A stretch of DNA of 27,827 bases from Pseudomonadota bacterium (GCA_009927255.1 RFNJ01000085.1:1-27827); one strand, 5' to 3'; positions 14,269-20,879 are shown, numbered from the stretch's first letter. The notes: generated from the sequence alone by a model not told the origin. Numbers and translations are program-made.

Positions 14269-15396
14269 TCAGAGAAGAACTGACCAGGGGATGGTAACAT
14301 CTCCCCGCTCAGCTTCAGGCACGATACCAAGAGGCAACGGAATGACCGTTTTTCCCTCAGCAATGGTGGGTAGCACGCGCTGCGGCTCACGCCGCAATAC
14401 GAAGGTTTTCTTGCTCGGTGCCAGCCCATAGAACGCAGGGCCGTTGAGGCAAAGGAAGCGCTTGAAAGTTTCCGCATGCGCAGAATCAGACAAGTCGACT
14501 CCTGCCAGCTCAAAGGCTTCGGCATAGAGCTGGGCTCCATACTGCCCCGTGAAGCACCCGAAGGCACAGCCGCAATCAACGGCTTTTTTCACAGAAGGAT
14601 GAGGAGCCGAGTCGGTACCCGCAAAGAACTTGGCATTGTCAGGCGCTGTCACGGCCTGCCGCAAGGCAGACACATCGGCGCCAAACTTTACCAAAGGCAT
14701 GCAGATAAGGTGTAGCTTGGCACCCTTCAGCAAGTTCCCCACCTGATAGGTGAGGTGCTGTGGGGTTACTGTCGCCACCACACCAGAGCCCGATTCCTTG
14801 ACAAACGCGACCGCCTCTTTGGTGCTGATGTGTTCGCACACAATTCGCAACTTGGGGTGGCTATCGCGTAGCCGCCGCATCTTCTCGGTATAGAGAATAC
14901 TTTCGGCATTCTCATGCTGCCCAAACCAACGGTGGTCGGGCAGGCCGTGCTCTTCGCCATGAATGTTGAGGATGATGCCATGGGCTTCCATCGCCCGCAG
15001 CACATCACTGCCAATAAGCGCCTCCAACGGTACGCCATGGGCGCTGTTGGTGGTGCCATGTGGCGGATAGTACTTAACCGAGCGAAGCAGCCCGCTGCGG
15101 GCGCCTTGTTCAATCATTGCGGGAGTGGTTTCCGCCGAAAGATACAGCGGCACCAACAGATGCGAGAAGGCGTCACCGCCATTCCGCAGCAACATCTCGC
15201 GGTAGCCCTGCACCGACCATTCACCGTTCACCACAGTCGCCAAAGGCGGCTGGGTGTTTGGCATGGCAAGCAGAATATCCGTTCCGCCCGCCAAGTGTTC
15301 GGCAATAAGTGCCGCCGAGAATTCTTCACCTTGGCGCAGGTGGGCGTGCATATCCGCCCAATATGGCATGGTAAGTTCAGTAACAGGCGCGCTCAT
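14269..15396 (-). CDS. pyrC: Dihydroorotase, class II (E. coli PyrC type)
   Basis: A 375-residue zinc amidohydrolase closing carbamoyl-aspartate to dihydroorotate. Metal ligands and catalytic residues are in place: HxH in WADMHAHLRQG, the carboxylated Lys in SVKYYPPHGTTNSAHGV, His in ILNIHGEEHGL, His in IVCEHISTKEAV, and the catalytic Asp in FFAGTDSAPH. LAMPNTQPP, TVTPQHL, DCGCAFGCF and CLNGPAFYGL are further class II landmarks. An AGGAGG ribosome site lies 7 bases before ATG 15396. It is transcribed first, with pyrD second, giving two consecutive steps of UMP synthesis. Position inside an integrase-bearing island suggests it is an extra, acquired copy; whether the host has its own cannot be seen here. 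Confidence 0.92.
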   Translation of the reverse strand: MSAPVTELTMPYWADMHAHLRQGEEFSAALIAEHLAGGTDILLAMPNTQPPLATVVNGEWSVQGYREMLLRNGGDAFSHLLVPLYLSAETTPAMIEQGARSGLLRSVKYYPPHGTTNSAHGVPLEALIGSDVLRAMEAHGIILNIHGEEHGLPDHRWFGQHENAESILYTEKMRRLRDSHPKLRIVCEHISTKEAVAFVKESGSGVVATVTPQHLTYQVGNLLKGAKLHLICMPLVKFGADVSALRQAVTAPDNAKFFAGTDSAPHPSVKKAVDCGCAFGCFTGQYGAQLYAEAFELAGVDLSDSAHAETFKRFLCLNGPAFYGLAPSKKTFVLRREPQRVLPTIAEGKTVIPLPLGIVPEAERGDVTIPWSVLL

Positions 15397-15435
15397 GGCC
15401 GCCTCCTTTCAGGTTTAAGGGTGGGGAAGGTTTAA

Positions 15436-15480
15436 GTGATGCAACGATTGAAGCCGTTGGAAAACGGGTTGATACATCAC
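15436..15480 (-). promoter_or_regulatory. pyrC leader stem-loop
   Basis: GTGATGCAAC (15436-15445) and GTTGATACATCAC (15468-15480) form an imperfect stem around a loop with its own GTTGG/CCGTT-like pairing. It lies 40-85 bases upstream of the pyrC start, in the probable leader. Candidate regulatory structure or operator; no known pyrimidine riboswitch or PyrR site is recognised. AT-rich DNA just upstream (15490-15540) with TATAAA-like and TTGTAA-like boxes on the minus strand is the likely promoter. Confidence 0.4.
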
Positions 15481-15540
15481 TTGGTGGCCCGTTTATATGA
15501 AAAATATCAATCTTACAAGATAAATTAATAATTTAGCCGA

Positions 15541-15566
15541 TAGTTGTTAACAACTACGCATGCGTA
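15541..15566. other. Overlapping perfect palindromes (candidate origin or recombination site)
   Basis: TAGTTGTTAACAACTA (15541-15556) is a perfect 16-base palindrome; TACGCATGCGTA (15555-15566) is a perfect 12-base palindrome overlapping it by two bases. An AT-rich stretch (15495-15540) adjoins on the left, and the RepA-like ATPase gene ends about 100 bases to the right. The arrangement suits a replication origin or a site bound by an island protein; function is inference. Confidence 0.4.
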
Positions 15567-15580
15567 CTTCTCGGTTAATT
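15553..15580 (+). repeat. Direct repeat copy 2 (right of pyrCD)
   Basis: ACTACGCATGCGTACTTCTC followed by GGTTAATT matches the block at 13026-13063 in order and orientation, with a short perfect palindrome where the other copy has an expanded CG tract. Together the copies bracket about 2.5 kb holding pyrC, pyrD and their control elements. Confidence 0.65.
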
Positions 15581-15607
15581 ATGGTTGGGAAGGCTAAGAA
15601 GATGAGG

Positions 15608-15648
15608 TGTTCCATGTTCCAAGCCCCTAGGGAGTGGAACACGGAACA
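15608..15648. repeat. Inverted repeat of paired TGTTCC half-sites
   Basis: TGTTCCATGTTCCA (15608-15621) faces TGGAACACGGAACA (15635-15648), matching at 13 of 14 positions, with the palindrome CCCTAGGG in the spacer. Each arm holds two GGAACA-type units, giving four half-sites. It lies 15 bases past the stop of the RepA-like ATPase. No T run follows, so a protein-binding site is likelier than a terminator. Confidence 0.6.
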
Positions 15649-15663
15649 GCGGGATAACAGCGG

Positions 15664-16587
15664 TTAAGCAGCCTTCAACATACGATTAACACTACCAAGC
15701 CCCACCCCCAGCTTCTCAGCAATTTGCCGTTGGCTGAGGCCTTGTTGTTGGAGGGCTTTAGCTTCGGCCTGCTTTTCGGTACTAGGTTCACTGCAAGGCT
15801 TGGCCGTCCACACCGCCCCTGCCTCATTGGTCGTAAGCTCCACCAACATGGGCTTGGCATCATCGCCGTAAAAGTGCCGATTTTTCATAAACTGCATCAC
15901 AAACCGCGCCCCCTCTCCTGTGCCGCCTTCTATAGGCGCCTTCGTGAGCCTGATGGAAGTATCCAGCACCACTTCATGCATGGAACTCCCCCGTTGGTCG
16001 CCTCCTTTGCCTGCGTGATGCACCAGCACCACCGCCAAACCATCGCGGGTGCGCTTTTGGATGAGCCAATGCTGCATCTCCACCCAGCTATCGGCCTCGT
16101 TCTCACGCTTGGGCGGCATCAGGGTAGAGAGGTTGTCCAGTATCACCACTTTGGGTTTCAGGTTGCGGATGATGTCATCCAGTTGGGTGCGGCCAAAGGG
16201 GTCATTCAGGTCGGCCCACGGGTCGAAGGCGTGGGGGGCGGAGACGGTGAACAGGTTATCGGGCACGGTGCCGTTGCTGAGAAGCACAAGGCGGCTTTGC
16301 AGCTCACGTGGCGGCATTTCACCGTCTATGTAGAGCACTCGCTGCGGCGTGCCTGCGGAATAGGTTAAAAATCTCTCCCCTTTGGCCACCGCAATCGCCA
16401 TCCCCAGCAACAGCATCGATTTACCCAAACCACGCTCGGCATAGACCATGGTGAGCGATTGCTCCACCAGCCACGGCCCCAAAATGCGGGTGCGTTCAGG
16501 CAGGGGAAGGGCCTGAAAATCAGGCCCCCGATACAACCCCAGCCGTTCCCCCCATTCGGAGAGGTATTCGTTCAGTTCGCTATCCAT
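15664..16587 (-). CDS. RepA-like AAA ATPase / hexameric helicase with C-terminal HTH
   Basis: A 307-residue RecA-fold ATPase like the RepA helicases of plasmids and integrative elements. Walker A is YAERGLGKSMLLLGMAIAVA near residue 60; RVLYIDGEMPPRELQ follows; Walker B is KVVILDNLSTL; and VLVHHAGKGGDQRGSS is the RepA motif that contacts nucleotide and DNA. The C-terminus QQQGLSQRQIAEKLGVGLGS is a helix-turn-helix, absent from the smallest RepA proteins. ATG 16587 gives the family start and overlaps the upstream gene by 8 bases, so translation is coupled. It may support replication of an excised circle, together with the palindromic DNA just downstream. Confidence 0.85.
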   Translation of the reverse strand: MDSELNEYLSEWGERLGLYRGPDFQALPLPERTRILGPWLVEQSLTMVYAERGLGKSMLLLGMAIAVAKGERFLTYSAGTPQRVLYIDGEMPPRELQSRLVLLSNGTVPDNLFTVSAPHAFDPWADLNDPFGRTQLDDIIRNLKPKVVILDNLSTLMPPKRENEADSWVEMQHWLIQKRTRDGLAVVLVHHAGKGGDQRGSSMHEVVLDTSIRLTKAPIEGGTGEGARFVMQFMKNRHFYGDDAKPMLVELTTNEAGAVWTAKPCSEPSTEKQAEAKALQQQGLSQRQIAEKLGVGLGSVNRMLKAA

Positions 16588-16981
16588 GGCGCACCTCCAC
16601 CGCACTATGAACGTGCTCCATCAACCAAACATGGTAATAGCGCTTGCCGCCAAGCCAGAGAGGTTTAATGCGAATACGCAAGCCAAGTTCTTGGAGGCTT
16701 TTGATGCCCTCCCAAAACTCTTCCTGCTGACGTAAGAGGAGGGTGTGCACGCCACCAAAGCGAATCGACTGCAACAAAGCCGCCAAGCTACCCTCTAGGT
16801 TATAGAGGCAAACTTTGCCACGGCGGCGGATGTCCATTGCTATAAAGCCATTGTCGAGTGTCGCTTTTAGGGGTAGGTTGCGCTTACTGGCTTTGGTTTT
16901 AGCGCCTTGGCTAGCCACCCCGTTGCGCCGCCCTTCAGAAGCACGCATTGGGGTTTTGCCGTTTATGCGGTTACGCGCCAT
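16580..16981 (-). CDS. Hypothetical island protein between alpA and the RepA-like ATPase
   Basis: A 133-residue protein I do not recognise. The N-terminal 45 residues are strongly basic and probably disordered (MARNRINGKTPMRASEGRRN). A folded part follows with DNGFIAMDIRRRGKVCLYNL, ALLQSIRFGGVHTLLLRQQE and IRIKPLWLGGKRYYHVWLME, which predicts alternating strands and helices. Its start overlaps the alpA stop and its stop overlaps the ATPase start, so the three form one tightly coupled operon. Role in replication or excision of the island is plausible by position only. Confidence 0.7.
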   Translation of the reverse strand: MARNRINGKTPMRASEGRRNGVASQGAKTKASKRNLPLKATLDNGFIAMDIRRRGKVCLYNLEGSLAALLQSIRFGGVHTLLLRQQEEFWEGIKSLQELGLRIRIKPLWLGGKRYYHVWLMEHVHSAVEVRHG

Positions 16982-17183
16982 GTGTGGTGCCCTCCGCTTT
17001 GCCTTCAAGCCACGCCCGCACATCAGCGGCATTCCATGCCGTGACGCGTTGCGAGAGTTTTTTGGGGGCGGGGAAGCGGCCTTCTTTGACCATCTTCCAT
17101 ATCGTGCTGCGGGCCAACGCAGTCACCTGCATTACTGTGTTGATTCTCCAGTGCTGCCATTCTGGTAACACATTACTGTTCAT
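16971..17183 (-). CDS. AlpA-family excision/regulatory protein
   Basis: A 70-residue winged helix-turn-helix protein of the AlpA family, which activates integrase or excises P4-like islands. The core is RINTVMQVTALARSTIWKMV then KEGRFPAPKKLSQRVTAWNA and ADVRAWLEGKAE, matching the family pattern of a MerR-like helix pair ending in the WxxxDVxxWL signature. ATG 17183 is used because the family starts about ten residues before the helix pair; an upstream in-frame ATG at 17270 would add 29 residues. It leads the operon alpA, 133-residue protein, ATPase, and the upstream 190 bases contain repeated CGGCGAT-type sites that may be operators. Confidence 0.87.
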   Translation of the reverse strand: MNSNVLPEWQHWRINTVMQVTALARSTIWKMVKEGRFPAPKKLSQRVTAWNAADVRAWLEGKAEGTTHGA

Positions 17184-17274
17184 CGTCTCTGTACTCCTTT
17201 TGGTGGCCAGCGGCTTCTGCCTGCTAGCATCCAACGAGGCTACTTTAGCTTTGCTGGACACACCCAGCACACAA

Positions 17275-17368
17275 CGGCGATTAAAGCGGCGAAAGAGCGT
17301 GACCTTCGCCGCAATGTTAATTAAGTATTTGTTTTATAATCACTCTAATCGCCGCTTAAAACGGCGAT
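17275..17368. promoter_or_regulatory. Candidate operator/promoter region of the alpA operon
   Basis: A perfect 7-base inverted repeat ATCGCCG/CGGCGAT with 7-base spacer CTTAAAA lies at 17348-17368; related half-sites CGGCGAT and CGGCG occur at 17275-17281 and 17287-17291. AT-rich DNA with TTATAAAA-like boxes lies between them (17315-17345). The cluster sits just upstream of alpA and downstream of the 244-residue gene, fitting regulator binding at the operon promoter. Confidence 0.5.
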
Positions 17369-17374
17369 GCCTAA

Positions 17375-18109
17375 TTATTGAGCGCGACACATCCTTAAAA
17401 GACTTGCTACATCCATCACGCTGTTATCTTTTTTCTGTAAATCCAAAACCAATTTGTGAGTCTTTGGGTTGGCTCCGTATTTTTCAATAAACGCCTGGGC
17501 AGCAGCAGATTTTGTTGAGTAATTGTTTGCTTTAAGAAATAAATCAAGCATGTATGGCAAGATAACGTTGCGTTTAATGGAATTATGTTTATCAAGCGTA
17601 ATGGTTGCAGCGTCGGTTAACTGTTTTTCTAACTCAGCAATACGTTTTTGCAAGTCTTCTACAGAAGCTTGAGGAGCTGATTGCTCAGATTGAGGCCAAA
17701 CTTTCTTCACGACTAGATGGACTTCGTTAATTAGTTCTTGGGGAGGGTTAAAGTTCATCGATAAGGCCCAAGCTAAATAGTGGGCTGGTTTCACCATACG
17801 TTCTCCATTTTCCATTCGATGCCAGTAAGCATTAGGAGACTTTGCCATAATAGCTGCATGAAACGCTGCCTTCATATGCAAATATTGTGGGCCAGGCGAT
17901 TCCCGAAAAAAGGAGGAACTCTCTGCAAAACCTTTTATACCATTGTAATCAAAACCACAACAAAGGGCTGCTGCGACAGACTCGCTCCATTCCAAGAGTT
18001 GAGCGTATTTTTTATAATCAGGTTTAGGGTAGTAGTTAGTTGAAAGGATTGAAGAGCTTCCACGCAAAGGAGTAATTGGTGGAGGAGGTTCTTTGAATTT
18101 ACTGTTCAT
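17375..18109 (-). CDS. Hypothetical protein cotranscribed with the integrase
   Basis: A 244-residue protein I cannot assign. Residues about 1-30 are proline-rich and probably flexible. The middle holds WSESVAAALCCGFDYNGIKG and AYWHRMENGERMVKPAHYLA, which reads like a phage-style DNA-binding or cofactor helix bundle. Residues about 145-165 form a short coiled coil (VEDLQKRIAELEKQLTDAAT), and the C-terminal part is helical (MLDLFLKANNYSTKSAAAQA). Codons are AT-richer than in the chromosomal genes. It starts 18 bases past the integrase stop, so it probably shares its transcript, and a regulatory role in the island is a guess from position. Confidence 0.72.
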   Translation of the reverse strand: MNSKFKEPPPPITPLRGSSSILSTNYYPKPDYKKYAQLLEWSESVAAALCCGFDYNGIKGFAESSSFFRESPGPQYLHMKAAFHAAIMAKSPNAYWHRMENGERMVKPAHYLAWALSMNFNPPQELINEVHLVVKKVWPQSEQSAPQASVEDLQKRIAELEKQLTDAATITLDKHNSIKRNVILPYMLDLFLKANNYSTKSAAAQAFIEKYGANPKTHKLVLDLQKKDNSVMDVASLLRMCRAQ

Positions 18110-18127
18110 ACTATTTTGCCTTTCATA

Positions 18128-19369
18128 TTATGCGGCTTGATTTAACTTTGCCATATTTACTCCTTTAGCTACGTGGTCGAGGTAATCCGCCCACCGCCCC
18201 ATCATCTCCACCCGCTCAGCCATAAACGCTGCCCTGTCATAAGCAGCATCCACCTTGTTGGCGGGGGCATGGGCCAGTTGCCTATCCACCACCTCATGCC
18301 GATAGCCCAGCTTTTCTTTAATGGTACTCATGGCAAGGCTGCGAAAACCATGGCCCGTCATCACCCCCCGATACCCCAGCCGCCCCAAGCCAAACAGGAT
18401 AGTGTTATTGCTCATATGCTTGCGCGGCGTGGTTTGGTTCGGGAAAATATAATCTGGCCAATTGGCCCCTTCTGGACGATGCCGATACCTGTAAAGCTCC
18501 TGCAAAATCTCCAAAGCCTGCGGGGCAAGTGGCACCATGTGGTCACGCCGCATCTTCATCCGCGCCGCAGGGATAATCCAAACCTTCTCATCCCACCGTA
18601 TCTCATCCCACGTGGCCTCAATCAGCTCGCTGGTGCGCACAAACGTCAACAGCATCAACTTCATCGCTAATCGCGTGTGGAGGTAAAGCCGCGCATCATT
18701 CCGCTCTAACTTTCTCAAAAAATTTGGCAACTCACGGCTGTCAAACGCCGCAAAGTGGCTCTTTTTATAAGGTTTGAGAGCATCTTTGTTGTGAAATGTT
18801 ATTGCGGGATTGTTATCCGTCAGCCCCTCCACAATCGCAAAGCGGAACACCTGCCCACAAATCATCTTCAATCGCCGTGCAACTTCATGCGCTTGGCGCC
18901 CCTCCACTTGCCGAATGGCAGCAATAATATGCTGTGCAGTCACCTGTTTAATTGGCACATGGCCAAAAGCAGGGAAAATATCGGCAGTTAAACGCCGCAG
19001 AATATACCCCGCCGTGTTCGCCTCCCAGCCATTCAGGTTCTTTTGGTGCCACGCCCGCGCAACCGCCTCAAACGTATTCTGCGCATCGATAAGCGCCTTG
19101 GCCTTTTCCTCCTTCTTATAGCTCGAAGGGTCAATCCCCCCATCCAGCAAACGCCGGGCCTCCAATGCCTTCTCCCGCGCCTTAGCAAGCGCAACAACAG
19201 GATAAGCCCCTAGCGAAAGCTTCTTTTCCGTACCCTGATAGTAGTATTTCAGCTTCCAATGTTTACCCCCAGCAGGGCTAACCAACAGGTAAAGCCCCTG
19301 ACCATCCGAGAGCTTTTGCTCCTTAGCCGCTGGCTTAATGGCTTGGATTTTCTTGTCAGTAAGGGGCAT
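18128..19369 (-). CDS. Tyrosine integrase, P4 type
   Basis: A 413-residue site-specific recombinase. The N-terminal arm-binding domain is the DUF4102 type: MPLTDKKIQAIKPAAKEQKL, then DGQGLYLLVSPAGGKHWKL and LGAYPVVALAKAREKALEAR. The core-binding SAM-like domain follows around residues 100-190. The catalytic domain shows the first Arg in LTFVRTSELIEATW, the HxxR box in GHGFRSLAMSTI, and the Tyr in LAHAPANKVDAAYDRAAF. ATG 19369 is the family start; the open frame continues upstream through the tRNA-Ser gene, which cannot be coding. It is oriented away from tRNA-Ser with its 5' end next to the tRNA 3' end, so it is the integrase of the island at this tRNA. Confidence 0.95.
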   Translation of the reverse strand: MPLTDKKIQAIKPAAKEQKLSDGQGLYLLVSPAGGKHWKLKYYYQGTEKKLSLGAYPVVALAKAREKALEARRLLDGGIDPSSYKKEEKAKALIDAQNTFEAVARAWHQKNLNGWEANTAGYILRRLTADIFPAFGHVPIKQVTAQHIIAAIRQVEGRQAHEVARRLKMICGQVFRFAIVEGLTDNNPAITFHNKDALKPYKKSHFAAFDSRELPNFLRKLERNDARLYLHTRLAMKLMLLTFVRTSELIEATWDEIRWDEKVWIIPAARMKMRRDHMVPLAPQALEILQELYRYRHRPEGANWPDYIFPNQTTPRKHMSNNTILFGLGRLGYRGVMTGHGFRSLAMSTIKEKLGYRHEVVDRQLAHAPANKVDAAYDRAAFMAERVEMMGRWADYLDHVAKGVNMAKLNQAA

Positions 19370-19535
19370 TGTGGGGGCCGAATGTTTTGGGTTGGGGGCC
19401 GATTGGTCTAAAACGGCCCCTAAAAGGCATAGATGGCCTAAAACTCTGTTGAATGACCTTGGACATAAAACCATAGTAAATCCAACCTTAATCTCTTGTC
19501 TAGCGGATGTTGGTGGATGGTAAGAGAGAAAAATC

Positions 19536-19623
19536 TGGCGGAAGTGACAGGATTCGAACCTGCGATGAGTTACCCCATACACGCTTTCCAAGCGTGCGCC
19601 TTCAACCACTCGGCCACACTTCC
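19536..19623 (-). tRNA. tRNA-Ser(GGA)
   Basis: On the minus strand the acceptor GGAAGTG (5') pairs with CACTTCC (3'), discriminator G and encoded CCA. The D-arm TGGCCGAGTGG, anticodon loop TTGGAAA with GGA, a long class II variable arm (TATGGGGTAACTCATC) and T-arm GCAGG/TTCGAAT/CCTGT are all present. The long variable arm and anticodon make it serine. It is intact and serves as the integration target of the island to its left. Confidence 0.95.
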
Positions 19624-19716
19624 GCTGCCTGCTTATCGCCTGCGGGGCCGCAAACGTCAAGCTAGACAAAACAACGTTTTTAGTCCTATGGTTAAGCCAC
19701 AAGGGGAGATAAAACC

Positions 19717-19917
19717 ATGTCATTCATGAACTTCATCCAAAGCATGCTTAGCAGCGAGCAAGTCAGCCAGCTCAAAGAGCAACTGCTCAACAACGGCATC
19801 GAAGCCGCCAAGGAATTCGCCATGAAGAACGGCATCTCGCCCGAAATGGCCGAGCAAGTCGAAGGTCTGGTCAAAACCGCCGTGACTGACGCCAACGACG
19901 CCGAAAACAACGCCTAA
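19717..19917 (+). CDS. Small acidic helical protein, unknown
   Basis: A 66-residue protein with a good ribosome site (AAGGGGAG, about 8 bases before ATG 19717). It is almost wholly helical and acidic (SEQVSQLKEQLLNNGIEAAK, then GISPEMAEQVEGLVKTAV) with a Gln/Glu/Asn-rich make-up and no signal peptide. Codon use fits the host chromosome, so it is probably native. The next gene begins four bases after its stop. I do not recognise a family. Confidence 0.7.
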   Translation: MSFMNFIQSMLSSEQVSQLKEQLLNNGIEAAKEFAMKNGISPEMAEQVEGLVKTAVTDANDAENNA

Positions 19918-19921
19918 CCCT

Positions 19922-20356
19922 ATGCCAAAATATATGAAACAGCATCTCGTCACCGCGCTGCTCGCCAGCGCAATCTGCGTGCCCATGGCCTTCGCCCAAG
20001 CCAACAGCGTCACCACCCAGTGTGCGGATATGTGGCGCGAAGCCAAAGCCGCCAACAAAACCGGCAAGCAAACCTGGCCCGAATACCTCTCCAAATGCAG
20101 CGATAAACTCGCCAAGGCCGAAGCCAAAGCCGAGCCCAAAGCCAAAGAATCCAAAGCCACCGAGCGTAAAGAAACTCGCAAAGAAGCCAAAGAATCCCGC
20201 AGCTACGCCGGTAACCCCACTCCCGCCCAAAAAGCCATGTATAAGCGCATGCGCAAGTGCGGTGAAATGTGGCGCGAAGCCAAAGCCGCCGGCAAAGAAG
20301 GCAACAACACCTGGCCCGAATACTGGGATAAATGCTCGGATAAGCTGAAAAAGTAG
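19922..20356 (+). CDS. Secreted protein with duplicated Cys-Trp motif (PsiF-like repeats)
   Basis: A 144-residue exported protein; residues about 5-26 (MKQHLVTALLASAICVPMAF) form a signal peptide, ending AQA. The mature part has two copies of a motif of about 33 residues: QCADMWREAKAANKTGKQTW + PEYLSKCSDKL near residues 33-64, and KCGEMWREAKAAGKEGNNTW + PEYWDKCSDKL at the C-terminus, each with two Cys that could form a disulfide. Between them is a low-complexity Lys/Ala/Glu linker. The DNA of the shared motif is identical over 24 bases (20030-20053 and 20267-20290), so the duplication is recent or under conversion. ATG 19922 or ATG 19934 could be the start. PsiF-like repeats are the nearest match I know. 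Confidence 0.75.
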   Translation: MPKYMKQHLVTALLASAICVPMAFAQANSVTTQCADMWREAKAANKTGKQTWPEYLSKCSDKLAKAEAKAEPKAKESKATERKETRKEAKESRSYAGNPTPAQKAMYKRMRKCGEMWREAKAAGKEGNNTWPEYWDKCSDKLKK

Positions 20357-20372
20357 AATATTCTCCACATAA

Positions 20373-20399
20373 GGGCTTGTTTTTAGTAAGTATAAGCCC
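20373..20399 (+). terminator. Weak inverted repeat after the secreted-protein gene
   Basis: GGGCTT (20373-20378) and AAGCCC (20394-20399) are complementary around a T-rich loop. Lying 17 bases past the stop, it may end the two-gene transcript, but there is no T run after the stem. Confidence 0.3.
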
Positions 20400-20430
20400 A
20401 TACATATTGTTACGGTCACATCCGGCTGCG

Positions 20431-20464
20431 CGCAAGAACGTGAGCAGCCGCTCACGTTCTTGCG
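20431..20464. promoter_or_regulatory. Perfect 15-base-pair hairpin in the leader of the 20520 gene
   Basis: CGCAAGAACGTGAGC (20431-20445), loop AGCC, GCTCACGTTCTTGCG (20450-20464): 15 pairs without a mismatch. It lies 55 bases before the next ATG and is not followed by T residues, so a regulatory or protein-binding structure is likelier than a terminator. Confidence 0.6.
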
Positions 20465-20493
20465 GGCAATCGGTGCCCAGATCAAGTAGGGAG

Positions 20494-20515
20494 CCCCAAG
20501 TAACATTGGGGTTTT
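20494..20515 (+). promoter_or_regulatory. Terminator-like hairpin directly before ATG 20520
   Basis: CCCCAA (20494-20499), loop GTAACA, TTGGGG (20506-20511) then TTTT. It ends four bases before the start codon and buries the only G-rich ribosome-site candidate. This arrangement suits attenuation or structure-controlled translation. Confidence 0.55.
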
Positions 20516-20519
20516 GACA

Positions 20520-20879
20520 ATGGCCAAAGGTATCGCCTTCACCGCCACGTTTCATACAGAGCGTGTGAGACTGCAGGGGGGGTGGACATCTTCAGAGCTT
20601 GTCGCAATCATCTGGTCCACGTTCAGTGACAAACATGCATTCACCTGCAAGGTCGGAGTCGACGGCCACCAGGCCCACGATCCTAACCTCGGTTGCCCAG
20701 CGGGCAAAGAACTGACCGTCACGGTCAGTGGTGAGGCGGTTGGGGATACTGAGGCTTTCAGGGCCAAAGTTCTTCAAATCACTGCAGCTGTCCAGAAGGA
20801 GTTGACACTCCCAGCGACAACAGTCGTCTTCTCAATCTCAACAGCGGAAACCGTTGTTGTGAGTAGCGACGCCAACTAA
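20520..20879 (+). CDS. Orphan small protein with structured leader
   Basis: A 119-residue protein I do not recognise. It begins MAKGIAFTATFHTERVRLQG and is predicted beta-rich with one long helix (GDTEAFRAKVLQITAAVQKE). Two Cys are seen (FTCKVGV and NLGCPAGKE). There is no signal peptide or membrane segment. Codon choice differs from both neighbours (fewer GCC/CCC, more mixed third positions), suggesting transfer. It stands alone: two hairpins precede it and a strong terminator follows, so it is its own transcription unit. It could be a false open frame, but start context, length and the terminator argue for a gene. Confidence 0.6.
   Translation: MAKGIAFTATFHTERVRLQGGWTSSELVAIIWSTFSDKHAFTCKVGVDGHQAHDPNLGCPAGKELTVTVSGEAVGDTEAFRAKVLQITAAVQKELTLPATTVVFSISTAETVVVSSDAN

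Larger units (their letters stand above)
10594..19538. mobile_element. Accessory island integrated at tRNA-Ser(GGA); left limit approximate
   Basis: The right limit is well supported: a tyrosine integrase on the minus strand begins 166 bases from the 3' end of tRNA-Ser(GGA), the usual layout of tRNA-integrated islands. Next to it lie an AlpA-type regulator and a RepA-like ATPase, common partners of P4-type integrases. Further left are cargo and debris: pyrCD, a C4-like RNA, a umuC fragment and a toxin-antitoxin pair. I found no second copy of the tRNA-Ser 3' end, so the left limit is placed only at the tRNA-Val fragment. That fragment may belong to another element, and the interval may be composite. 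Confidence 0.5.

Noticed and set aside
14208..14579. N-terminal extension of the pyrD frame
   Set aside because: It would overlap the end of pyrC by about 300 bases and adds residues with no match; ATG 14207 has a ribosome site and the family N-terminus.
19370..19723. N-terminal extension of the integrase frame
   Set aside because: The open frame passes through the tRNA-Ser gene; the family start is at 19369, so the extension is not coding.
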